DNA of 64,000 nt from PALSA-1335 sp965231025 (GTDB taxonomy: Bacteria; Patescibacteriota; Gracilibacteria; UBA1369). Each line of letters starts with the position of its first letter. Position 1 is the stretch's first letter. The translations under genes and the position numbers were made by a program. Below the pieces are notes generated by a model that did no database searches, was not told the DNA's origin, and saw only the letters and a program-made list of their open reading frames with translations. Below, piece by piece: positions 50,823 to 58,306 of the stretch. The stretch covers positions 930,001-994,000 of the forward strand of contig OZ246407.1 of the NCBI GenBank assembly GCA_965231025.1. The letters run 5' to 3'.

Positions 50823-51608
50823 ATGGCAAAGACGTATTCACACAAGAAACCGGTCCTGAGCATCGTCATCCCGACCCTGAACGAAGAAGGTTATATCGGC
50901 GACCTCCTCCAGGAGATCATCAACCAGGAAATGAATTATGAAATCATCGTTTCCGACAGCGGCAGCACCGACAAGACCGAAACGATCGTCAAAGAGTACG
51001 CCGCACTCCACCCCGAAAAAAGCATCCGGTTCATCCCCGCTCCCATCAAGGGGGTTTCCATCGCGCGGAATAACGGAGCCGCCCATGCAAAAGCCGACTA
51101 CATCATGTTCCTGGATGCGGATACCCGCCTGCCCGCGGACTTCATTCACCGGACATATCTGGAGGTCAACCGCAGAGACCTGGACGGAGCCGGATGTTAC
51201 ATGCAGCCGAATTCAGAAAGACTCGTGGACAGAGCCGTCTTTTCCTTTTACACCCACTGCATCCTGAACCCGCTGCAGTACACCAAACGGCCCGGAGCGG
51301 CAGGGGCCGGAATCATCGTAAAGCGCGGAATTCACCACGCCATCGGCGGATTCAACCCCAACCTTCCGACCTGTGAAGACCTGGACTACATCAAAAAAAT
51401 CAGCGAGATCGGAAAGTTCCGCATGCTCAAATCCACCAACATCATCTTCAACACCCGCAGGTTCGACGAAGAGGGACGCGCCCGCGTCTGGTTCAAATAC
51501 GCGGTATGGGGATCCTGCTATCTTCTCAACATCAAACGGGTGAAATTCGAATACGAATTCGGCAAATTCAGCAGCGACAAAAACGAAGACATCCTGCTCA
51601 GGAGATAA
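50823..51608 (+). CDS. Family 2 glycosyltransferase
   Basis: A 261-residue GT-A glycosyltransferase. Nucleotide-sugar binding strands LSIVIPTLNEEGYIGDLLQE and EIIVSDSGSTDKTETIV, the D-x-D motif in IMFLDADTRLP, and the acceptor-loop TCEDLDYIKKI (E-D-x-D) are visible. A single hydrophobic region near the C-terminus may anchor it to the membrane. It precedes the LPG-synthase-like membrane protein by 27 bp. Acceptor and donor are not known. Confidence 0.82.
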   Translation: MAKTYSHKKPVLSIVIPTLNEEGYIGDLLQEIINQEMNYEIIVSDSGSTDKTETIVKEYAALHPEKSIRFIPAPIKGVSIARNNGAAHAKADYIMFLDADTRLPADFIHRTYLEVNRRDLDGAGCYMQPNSERLVDRAVFSFYTHCILNPLQYTKRPGAAGAGIIVKRGIHHAIGGFNPNLPTCEDLDYIKKISEIGKFRMLKSTNIIFNTRRFDEEGRARVWFKYAVWGSCYLLNIKRVKFEYEFGKFSSDKNEDILLRR

Positions 51609-51635
51609 GTGCCAAAACTTCATCACGCTTGAACG

Positions 51636-52640
51636 GTGAAATTTCTTAAGATACTTCAGTATTTCATAATTGTAGCCATCGTCGCCCTGGCCGTAAGCAG
51701 GCTGGCTCCGCATCTCAACGACTTTTCGAAACTCTGGGAACTGAAGGATAACCTGAAACTCGGGTGGATCTATGCGGCACTCTTTTCCCAGGTGTTCCAA
51801 TACGTGGGAGACGGATGGTTTTCGCAGATTCTGCTGAAAATTTCCGACATCAAAGTCAGGTTCAAGGACTCGATGCGCATCGCGTCGTTGAACGTTTTCG
51901 CCGCGCACATACTGCCGGTCGGTGAAGCGGGCGGACTTGCGGCGGCCTACCACTTTTACCGCAAACTCGGGGTGGATACGGAAAAATTCATTTTCCTGAC
52001 CATCTGCTGGACGGCCATCACCCACATGATCCTCTTCCTGCTCTTTTTAATTCCGGGATTCTTCCTGCAGGAAATAACCGCCACGCTGAACACCTCCATC
52101 ATTTTCATCAGCATCCTGATCGTGACGCTCGTGTCGTTCAGTCTGTATATCAGCCGCCACCACCTCTTGAAAAAGATGGAAAAAGTGCTGGGAAAATACA
52201 AATGGGCAAAACCCTTCATCTCTTTCGCACACAACAGGGCAATCTACAAGGAAAGGCTTCTGAAGCACCCCTGGCTGATTCTTCAAAGCCTCCTGGCGAG
52301 CCTTATTTACTACGCCTCAAACATCGCCACACTGGCCTTTTCATTCCTGGCCTTCGGAACATTGCCTTCCATGACCGTGATCATTTTTGCCTACGCCGCT
52401 TCCCTGCTCTTCAGCAAAATAACCCTTGCCCCTGCCGGCATCGGAGCCGCAGAAGCTTCACTCATTTTGATATTTCTCGAAGCCCACATTGATCCTCCCA
52501 TTGCCGTGGGAGCGACGCTCATTTACCGTTTCATTTCATTCTGGCTGCCTATTCCGGCAGGCTTCCTCTCCTTCTATTCGCTCAAAAAAGAGGCCAAACA
52601 AAACGTGGACATCAAAGCCTTTGAAGATCAGATATTCTAG
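51636..52640 (+). CDS. Lysylphosphatidylglycerol synthase TM-region family protein (UPF0104)
   Basis: A 334-residue polytopic protein with about eight membrane helices and the family pattern AAHILPVGEAGGLAAAYHFY (the P-x-G-E-x-G motif), then FSKITLAPAGIGAAEASLIL and LIYRFISFWLPIPAGFLS. Only the flippase-like membrane part is present; the soluble aminoacyl-transferase domain of MprF is absent. Such stand-alone forms often sit beside glycosyltransferases and are thought to move lipid-linked products. Start codon is GTG. Ends 6 bp before a convergent gene. Confidence 0.8.
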   Translation: MKFLKILQYFIIVAIVALAVSRLAPHLNDFSKLWELKDNLKLGWIYAALFSQVFQYVGDGWFSQILLKISDIKVRFKDSMRIASLNVFAAHILPVGEAGGLAAAYHFYRKLGVDTEKFIFLTICWTAITHMILFLLFLIPGFFLQEITATLNTSIIFISILIVTLVSFSLYISRHHLLKKMEKVLGKYKWAKPFISFAHNRAIYKERLLKHPWLILQSLLASLIYYASNIATLAFSFLAFGTLPSMTVIIFAYAASLLFSKITLAPAGIGAAEASLILIFLEAHIDPPIAVGATLIYRFISFWLPIPAGFLSFYSLKKEAKQNVDIKAFEDQIF

Positions 52641-52646
52641 AACAAA

Positions 52647-54821
52647 TTAGTTCGTGGGAGCGGACGAAGCCTGCGTGGTACCGGATGCAGGGGCTGTTTG
52701 CGTTGTGCCGGTTGCGACCGGGGTTGTCGTCGCAGGAGCTGTAGTCACCGGAGCAGTGGCGGCCGGGGCCGGCGTTACCGTCGTCGCGGGAACCGTCGTA
52801 GTCGTTGTGCTCGCCGGAGCCTGCTGATTCATGTCCACCTCGTACACGCGAGTGGCATCCATCAGATACAACTTGTTGGTATCCTTATCCACATAGAGAT
52901 CGCGGATATCGGTGATATCGTCAAACACATACTGGGCCTGGTACGTCAGTCCCTGGGTCTTGTCGTCCTTATAGTAGATCATGACGCGGCGTTCGCTCGG
53001 CTCAAGAATGTACACCTGCGCCATATCCAGTTCGGTATAAATCTTGCTCGGGGTAGTGACGGGTTCCACCGGCTGACGCTTGAGGGTCAGACTCTGGGTA
53101 TTTCCGCTGTAAAGCTTCATCAAAGAACCGTCCTTGTTTGCCACGTAAACATTTCCGTCGATGGCAAAAGAAACGGCGTTCTTCAGATCCGCGTTGATGT
53201 TGTACTGTTCCGCATTATCAAACTTGTCGCGGCGGCGGGTATACTTCCAGATCTGGTTGGAATCCGGATCAAGGATATAGAACTTGTTGTTGTAAGCCTG
53301 GACCGCGACGCCTTTATGGAAAAATCCTTCGGCCGCCTGGACAAAACTGACGCGGTTGTCTTTATATTCAAGGACCTTCCCCGACTTCGTGTAGAAAAGA
53401 AGAGAATTCTGGTCGTCAAACGTGGAACCCGCGACCACGGTCTCGTTGTCATCGAGAGTCATGGGATCCTGAACCGCATTGGCCAAAATCGGATAGAGGG
53501 CGTTGTATTCAAAAGCATAAAGTCCGCCCTGAAGGTGAAGCAAACCCAGGGCGCTCACATTGGCACGCTTCGTGGTAAGGTCAGCCAGGACGCGGGCAAC
53601 GGGATGAAATACTCCGTCAAGCTTGTCGCGGCTCTGCTGGATCATATCCAGATATTTTTTCGCGTCGCTGCGGGCATAACCCGAATTCAATACCGTCAAA
53701 GCTTTCTGCTGGGCGTCCGCAAGCATCTGGCTGGCCTGATCTTTGTTATACTGGCCGGTCGTTTCCGCGGAACCGATCTCCTCGCGGACCTCGTTTAAAA
53801 CGGCAACGTACTGATCGATCTTTGCCTGCTCGTCGGCCCGGCTGCGGAGCCACCAGACTCCGGCGGTAAGTACCAGAACGATGACAATAATGGCCGCGAG
53901 AATTTTATCCCGGGACCAGTTGCTGAAACTGAAAAAGCTTCCTCCGCCCTGCCCGCGGACCACTCTCCCCTGGGTTTCCCCGCCCTTGGTTTTGGCGGCA
54001 AGACGCCGGCTCAAATCTTTTACGGCACCCGAGAGCTTTTTGACGGCGTCCATGAGCACGACGTTCACGGACTGCTTGTTTTTTGAATCCGAATCCGCGG
54101 CACCATACACCCGCTCCTGCTTCTCTAGATGGGCGGACGCCTTGGACTTCTCTTCACTGCTCAGCTCAACCGGGAATCCGGCACGGATACCGATAAAAGC
54201 CATCTTTCCCAAGACCTCGGCGGAAAGAAAATCACGGAGTTCGCCGAGCGAGGCAACAAGGCTCTTGGAAGAACCAATCCTCGCAAAGTCGTTCTTATTG
54301 ATATAGCGGAGAAGACGGGTCGAGCTCAAAAGAACAAAATCTTCCGGTTCAAGCGTACCATTGGCAATGTTGGTGAAAAAGTCCTTGGATTCAGGATCAT
54401 ACAGGTCATCGCTGATGACGCTGCAGAAGCGGCGGCGGATCAAATAAGCCTCGGCCTCACCGCACTGGGTCAGCAAAAGATTGTTTCCAACAATGGCGGC
54501 GATAATCACGTGAAGGTTTCCGATAAACTGGGTGCTCTTTCCCGCCCGGAAATTTTTCAACTCGCGGTTCACCTCTTTTAAGGCTTTTTCAAAACGGACA
54601 TACGGATCAACGTCCAGATCCGCAAAAAACTTCTTGCGGAGCGTATCAAAAATCAGCTCGCCTATGTCCTCCGCCTCGGCGGGATTATTCTGAATTTCCA
54701 GGTTGATAAAAATCTTGCCGCTGTTTTCCCCTCCTTCACCAAGATCGTAGGCGTAATTTTCAACAAAACTGTCTTCATCCCTTCCTACGAATAAAAATTC
54801 ATATTGAGTCCGTAGAGACAT
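52647..54821 (-). CDS. Membrane protein with degenerate PP2C-like domain and beta-propeller-like ectodomain
   Basis: A 724-residue bitopic protein. The N-terminal 230 residues resemble a PP2C phosphatase (NLHVIIAAIVGNNLLLTQCG, then EAEAYLIRRR in place of GDSRAYL), but the metal-binding Asp-Gly motifs are not visible, so it may be a pseudophosphatase. A membrane helix follows (KILAAIIVIVLVLTAGVWWL, about 309-330), a coiled coil, and then a beta-rich extracytoplasmic body with repeated motifs (FYILDPDSNQIWKYTRR, YVANKDGSLMKLYSG, VYILEPSERRVMIYY) ending in a Thr/Ala/Pro tail. The ATG at 54821 is preferred to one 30 bp upstream. It may transmit envelope signals; that is inference. Confidence 0.65.
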   Translation of the reverse strand: MSLRTQYEFLFVGRDEDSFVENYAYDLGEGGENSGKIFINLEIQNNPAEAEDIGELIFDTLRKKFFADLDVDPYVRFEKALKEVNRELKNFRAGKSTQFIGNLHVIIAAIVGNNLLLTQCGEAEAYLIRRRFCSVISDDLYDPESKDFFTNIANGTLEPEDFVLLSSTRLLRYINKNDFARIGSSKSLVASLGELRDFLSAEVLGKMAFIGIRAGFPVELSSEEKSKASAHLEKQERVYGAADSDSKNKQSVNVVLMDAVKKLSGAVKDLSRRLAAKTKGGETQGRVVRGQGGGSFFSFSNWSRDKILAAIIVIVLVLTAGVWWLRSRADEQAKIDQYVAVLNEVREEIGSAETTGQYNKDQASQMLADAQQKALTVLNSGYARSDAKKYLDMIQQSRDKLDGVFHPVARVLADLTTKRANVSALGLLHLQGGLYAFEYNALYPILANAVQDPMTLDDNETVVAGSTFDDQNSLLFYTKSGKVLEYKDNRVSFVQAAEGFFHKGVAVQAYNNKFYILDPDSNQIWKYTRRRDKFDNAEQYNINADLKNAVSFAIDGNVYVANKDGSLMKLYSGNTQSLTLKRQPVEPVTTPSKIYTELDMAQVYILEPSERRVMIYYKDDKTQGLTYQAQYVFDDITDIRDLYVDKDTNKLYLMDATRVYEVDMNQQAPASTTTTTVPATTVTPAPAATAPVTTAPATTTPVATGTTQTAPASGTTQASSAPTN

Positions 54822-54832
54822 AGTTTTTAGTT

Positions 54833-54860
54833 TTGAAATACTTCCCGCCAAAGATACAAT
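54833..54860 (+). promoter_or_regulatory. Promoter TTGAAA-N16-TACAAT for the glutamine amidotransferase gene
   Basis: TTGAAA (54833-54838) and TACAAT (54855-54860) are 16 bp apart. Predicted start about 54867, leader about 23 nt. It overlaps the 5' flank of the divergent PP2C-like gene. Confidence 0.6.
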
Positions 54861-54889
54861 AAAATCCGCAAAACTGCAAATTCCGAATC

Positions 54890-55468
54890 ATGAAAACACT
54901 CATCATCGACAACTACGATTCGTTCACGTACAACCTCTACCAATACTTTGCCGAACTCAAAGCCGGCCCGGTGGTGTTCCAAAACGACCGGATCACCTTA
55001 AAAGAAATCGGCAAACTGAACCCGACCCACATCGTTATCTCGCCCGGGCCGGGCACGGTGGAAAACCCGGAGGACTTCGGTATCTGCAGGGAGGTGATCC
55101 TGGAATGTGGACCAAAAATCCCGCTTCTTGGGGTTTGCCTTGGGCATCAGGGCATTGCCCACGCCTTTGGAGCCTCCATAGAACATGCCCCAACGATCGT
55201 CCACGGCAAAACCAGCGAAATAAAACACGACGGGAAAGCCATATTCAAGGGGGTATCAAATCCCTTCACCGCCATGCGCTACCACTCCCTGTGCGTCTCA
55301 GAAAAAAAATTCCCGAAGGAGCTTACGATAACCGCCCGCACGGTCAAAGACGGCACCATCATGGCACTCCAGCATGGCAAATATCCCATTTTCGGGATAC
55401 AATTTCACCCGGAATCTTTCGGAACCTCCGAAGGAAAAACCATCCTCAAAAACTTTCTGACCTTTTAA
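54890..55468 (+). CDS. Anthranilate/aminodeoxychorismate synthase glutamine amidotransferase subunit
   Basis: A 192-residue class I glutamine amidotransferase (TrpG/PabA family). Catalytic Cys83 is in LLGVCLGHQGIAHAFG, and the His-Glu pair in GIQFHPESFGT; the oxyanion-region SPGPGTVENPEDFG and the RYHSLCV segment are intact. It would provide ammonia to a TrpE or PabB partner, which is not in the window; tryptophan and folate routes are usually missing from Candidate Phyla Radiation genomes, so the role is uncertain. A small membrane protein gene follows after 11 bp. Confidence 0.85.
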   Translation: MKTLIIDNYDSFTYNLYQYFAELKAGPVVFQNDRITLKEIGKLNPTHIVISPGPGTVENPEDFGICREVILECGPKIPLLGVCLGHQGIAHAFGASIEHAPTIVHGKTSEIKHDGKAIFKGVSNPFTAMRYHSLCVSEKKFPKELTITARTVKDGTIMALQHGKYPIFGIQFHPESFGTSEGKTILKNFLTF

Positions 55469-55479
55469 CCCCAAAAACC

Positions 55480-55749
55480 ATGCTCAAAAAAACACTGTTC
55501 AACAAGGTCATCTATAAGGGCATCATCGGCGGCATTGTCGGAATTATTGCCGGACTTATGCTCGGACTCCTGATCTGGGGGCTGGAAACGACCGTCATAC
55601 TCCTGAAAAATATGATCACCCATAATCCATCCGGGGGAGACATCATCCCGGTTGAAGCCCTTACCATGCTGGGAATGGGTTTTGGGGCGCTCATCGGCAC
55701 TATGAACGGGGCGGCAACAGTCATGACCGAGGAAAAACGCTCCTCCTGA
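55480..55749 (+). CDS. Small two-helix membrane protein, unknown
   Basis: An 89-residue protein with two membrane helices (about 12-35 and 57-78) and short charged ends (MLKKTLFNKVIYKG and TEEKRSS). Glycine-rich helices (GGIVGIIAGLMLGLLIWGLE) suggest tight packing. No family recognised. It starts 11 bp after the amidotransferase gene and is read in a frame that is otherwise masked by a longer overlapping frame; the start at 55480 gives a clean topology. Confidence 0.55.
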   Translation: MLKKTLFNKVIYKGIIGGIVGIIAGLMLGLLIWGLETTVILLKNMITHNPSGGDIIPVEALTMLGMGFGALIGTMNGAATVMTEEKRSS

Positions 55750-55767
55750 GCCCGGTAAAATAAGGAA

Positions 55768-55796
55768 TTGACATCCAGACGCCCAAAAGCTATCCT
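55768..55796 (+). promoter_or_regulatory. rpmH promoter TTGACA-N17-TATCCT
   Basis: A consensus TTGACA (55768-55773) and TATCCT (55791-55796) are 17 bp apart. Predicted start about 55803, leader about 66 nt. It probably drives rpmH, rnpA, yidC and jag. Confidence 0.78.
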
Positions 55797-55868
55797 CTCT
55801 GAGCTGCACGCATAAGCAAGCAGGCGGGCAAATACTTCCGACCATATCACTTCATAATATTCGTCACC

Positions 55869-56012
55869 ATGTTAGCGAAAATCAAGAAAAGCAAGCATGC
55901 CAAGACCCATGGATTTTTATCCAGGATGGCCACCAAAAACGGACGTAATGTTCTAGCTCGCAGGCGCGCAAAAGGACGCTACAGCTTAACGGTAAGCGAC
56001 CGCAAAGGTTAA
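55869..56012 (+). CDS. rpmH: Ribosomal protein bL34
   Basis: A 47-residue basic protein of the large ribosomal subunit with the bL34 signature KKSKHAKTHGFLSRMATKNG followed by RNVLARRRAKGRYSLTVSD. It is too short to appear among long reading frames. bL34 normally begins with KRTYQPS; here the N-terminus is MLAKIKKSK, and the conserved H-G-F-x-x-R-M-x-T-x-x-G-R-x-V-L-x-x-R-R-x-K-G-R core is complete. It heads the conserved rpmH-rnpA-yidC-jag cluster. Confidence 0.95.
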   Translation: MLAKIKKSKHAKTHGFLSRMATKNGRNVLARRRAKGRYSLTVSDRKG

Positions 56013-56015
56013 CAC

Positions 56016-56090
56016 GTATACAGTATAAGGTAGAAGGTATGGGGGAAATAATCGGCCCCCTTATACCATATACTATATACCCTATACACC
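56016..56090. repeat. Inverted heptad arrays between rpmH and rnpA
   Basis: Left array: gtataca, gtataag, gtagaag, gtatggg. Right array: ataccat, atactat, ataccct, atacacc. Each unit is 7 bp and the right words are reverse-complement relatives of the left ones, so the transcript can fold into a long hairpin around ggggg...ccccc at 56041-56060, just before the rnpA start. Confidence 0.75.
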
Positions 56091-56096
56091 CCTTCC

Positions 56097-56435
56097 ATGT
56101 TGCCAAAGAATCAACGCTTAACGAGCAGTCGTATAGAATACCTTTTAAAAAAGGGCAAAAAAAACGGAAACGAGTTCTTCACCGTCAAATATCTCCCAAA
56201 CCGCCAGAAAAAGAGTCGTTTCTGCGCCGTCGTAAGCCTGAAGATTACACCAAAAGCTGTCCAGAGAAACCGTCTCCGTCGCCAGATATTCGAAATCTTC
56301 CGCCTTCATCCTGATCTTCCCTCCGTTCCGACCGACATTGTTGTGATTGCAAAGCTCCCCCTGACCAAACTGAACTTTCAGGAACTCACCAAAACCCTCG
56401 TCCAAACTTTGCAAAATATCACTTCTTCATCATGA
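56097..56435 (+). CDS. rnpA: Ribonuclease P protein component
   Basis: A 112-residue basic protein that helps RNase P RNA process precursor tRNAs. The RNR signature is KAVQRNRLRRQIFEIF near residue 55, preceded by RFCAVVSLKITP (family: FGxxVSKKV-x-x-A-V-x-R-N) and followed by DIVVIAKLPL. Length and basic charge match the family. It overlaps yidC by 4 bp (ATGA), and its start is reached through the inverted heptad hairpin. The partner RNA gene rnpB is at 22183. Confidence 0.92.
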   Translation: MLPKNQRLTSSRIEYLLKKGKKNGNEFFTVKYLPNRQKKSRFCAVVSLKITPKAVQRNRLRRQIFEIFRLHPDLPSVPTDIVVIAKLPLTKLNFQELTKTLVQTLQNITSSS

Positions 56436-57784
56436 AAAAACACTTCCAAAACATATTGAGTTTCGTCATCATCTTTTTGGTGGTGAACCTGGTCATTAAT
56501 TTTTTCTTTAAGCCCAACACCCAGGAAGAGGTCCAGAACACCATCGTCCTCACCCCGATCCACAACGATTTCGAACTTGGAAGTGCCGTAAGCGCTGAAC
56601 TCAAGAACAACACCCAATCCCCCGTCACCCTCAAAAACAACTGCCCCAACGAACCGATCAACGTACTAAAGAAAGAGAATGACCAGTGGGCCCAGAAACG
56701 AAACCTGGCCCAGATTTCCTGCGAAGGCACCGCGGACGTCATCGTAAAACCCGGTGAAAAACACACCGTCTCATTTTCAAACTGGAACCATGCCCTCTTC
56801 GGTACGCTCGGAACCTATAAAGTCCAGGCCGTCGTTTGGGTTGAAGAAACACCAAGCGTCAATGCCGGAACCCAGCAAACTACGCAACAAACGGGTACGG
56901 TCGCGGTAACCCCGACCCAGCAGACCCAGGAATCGGTGCAACCCACCGTCCCGGCCACGCTGCAGTCCAAAATCATCGAATCGAAAGAGTTTGAAGTCAA
57001 ACCCCAGGGAGCCATCGGCTGGATATGGACCACCATCTTCTACCAACCGATCTACAACCTCCTTATTTTCCTCATCAGCTTTATCCCGGGCCACGGTCTT
57101 GGATTTGCCATCATTCTGCTGACACTCGTCATCAGAACCATCCTGCTCATTCCAAACCAGAAGGCTTTGGAATCACAGAGGAAAATGCAGGACGTCCAGC
57201 CAAAACTGAACCACATCCGCGAAAAGTACAAGGACAACCAGGAAATGATCGGCAAGGAAACACTGGCCATTATGCAGGAACACAAAGTGAACCCCATGGG
57301 CAGCTGCCTGCCGCTGCTTATCCAGTTCCCGATCCTCATCGCGCTCTACTATGTAGTGCAGAACGGATTGAACCCGGACAACGCCAATCTTCTGTACGGA
57401 GGACTCCAGAATTTTGATTACAGCAAAATCAACGTCATATTCCTCAACATTCTGGACCTTACCAAAATCAATATCTTTGTCCTCCCGCTGTTTGTGGGCG
57501 GACTCCAGTTCCTTCAGATGAAACTGGCCCTGGTCAGAAACAAGAAGAAAGCCGAATCCAACAAAGACCAGGCTCCCAAGAAATCCGAGATGGACGCCGC
57601 GAACGGAATGATGCTGTACTTCATGCCCGCCATGATCGCCGTATTCACCGCATCGGTCCCTGCCGGCGTGGGCCTGTACTGGAGCACCTCCACACTGTAC
57701 GGCATCGCGCAGCAAATGGTCGTGAACGCGAAAGCCGACAAGGACAAAACCAAAGTCCGCGTCATCGAATCCCCCAAGCCCTAA
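56432..57784 (+). CDS. yidC: Membrane protein insertase YidC/Oxa1
   Basis: A 450-residue insertase. A single N-terminal helix (NILSFVIIFLVVNLVINFFF), a 150-residue extracytoplasmic region with a Gln/Thr-rich stretch, and the conserved Oxa1 domain from about residue 205: PIYNLLIFLISFIPGHGLGF, KALESQRKMQDVQPKLNHIR, NPMGSCLPLLIQFPILIALY, MLYFMPAMIAVFTASVPAGV and GLYWSTSTLYGIAQQ. The hydrophilic-groove Arg is in LLTLVIRTILLIP. It inserts membrane proteins alone or with SecYEG. Position after rnpA is the classical arrangement. Confidence 0.95.
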   Translation: MKKHFQNILSFVIIFLVVNLVINFFFKPNTQEEVQNTIVLTPIHNDFELGSAVSAELKNNTQSPVTLKNNCPNEPINVLKKENDQWAQKRNLAQISCEGTADVIVKPGEKHTVSFSNWNHALFGTLGTYKVQAVVWVEETPSVNAGTQQTTQQTGTVAVTPTQQTQESVQPTVPATLQSKIIESKEFEVKPQGAIGWIWTTIFYQPIYNLLIFLISFIPGHGLGFAIILLTLVIRTILLIPNQKALESQRKMQDVQPKLNHIREKYKDNQEMIGKETLAIMQEHKVNPMGSCLPLLIQFPILIALYYVVQNGLNPDNANLLYGGLQNFDYSKINVIFLNILDLTKINIFVLPLFVGGLQFLQMKLALVRNKKKAESNKDQAPKKSEMDAANGMMLYFMPAMIAVFTASVPAGVGLYWSTSTLYGIAQQMVVNAKADKDKTKVRVIESPKP

Positions 57785-57846
57785 GACCTAAATTCTAAGA
57801 CCTAAGCCCTAAATTCTACCTTCTACCTTCTAATCCCTAACTCCCC
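57777..57846 (+). repeat. Nine to ten tandem heptads between yidC and jag
   Basis: From 57777, overlapping the yidC stop codon, to the jag ATG at 57847 the sequence is an unbroken 7-bp array: agcccta, agaccta, aattcta, agaccta, agcccta, aattcta, ccttcta, ccttcta, atcccta, actcccc. It is the longest and cleanest of the arrays in this window. Confidence 0.88.
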
Positions 57847-58296
57847 ATGGAAACCCTCCTCCAGGAAACCGTCGAAGAAATCTTGAACCGGATTTCCACT
57901 CCATTCAGAAAAATCAAGATCGACAAAAAGGACGACACGTACCGCATCAACATCGAAAGCGAAGAACCGAGCCTTTTGATCGGACACCACGGAGAAAACA
58001 TTTTCGCGCTCCAGAACCTCCTCAAAATCATGATCTGGAACAAACAACCGGGCGAGTACAAAATCCTTGTGGATGTCGATGACTACCGCAAACGCCAGGA
58101 AGAAAATGTCATCAGACTCGCCGAACGCAAAGCCGATATGGTAATAAAAACGCAACAGCCCCAGGCGCTCCCGGCAATGTCTCCATACTTCCGCCGCGTG
58201 GTACACCTCCACCTTGCCGAAAAGTTCGCGAATCTTATGACGGAAAGTGCCGGTGAAGGCGACTTCCGCCACATCACGATCAAGCCAAAAGCATAG
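57847..58296 (+). CDS. jag: Jag (KhpB/EloR) RNA-binding protein, KH plus R3H
   Basis: A 149-residue protein of the SpoIIIJ-associated family. A KH domain is at about 35-85 with LIGHHGENIFALQNLLKIMI (the GxxG loop reads GHHG) and an R3H-like domain follows with MSPYFRRVVHLHLAEKF and ESAGEGDFRHITIKP. The usual N-terminal Jag_N domain is missing, as in short bacterial forms. KhpB binds RNA and affects cell elongation in Gram-positive bacteria. It follows yidC, as in most genomes, across a 62-bp heptad array. Confidence 0.88.
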   Translation: METLLQETVEEILNRISTPFRKIKIDKKDDTYRINIESEEPSLLIGHHGENIFALQNLLKIMIWNKQPGEYKILVDVDDYRKRQEENVIRLAERKADMVIKTQQPQALPAMSPYFRRVVHLHLAEKFANLMTESAGEGDFRHITIKPKA

Positions 58297-58306
58297 TCTT
58301 TTGAGT

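Noticed and set aside
1873..57846. Telomere-like CCCTAAA repeats or a chromosome end
   Set aside because: The arrays are internal, short, of mixed words and confined to gene gaps.
55768..58296. Replication origin beside rpmH
   Set aside because: rpmH-rnpA-yidC-jag is often near oriC, but no dnaA gene or cluster of DnaA boxes is seen; the upstream genes are unrelated.
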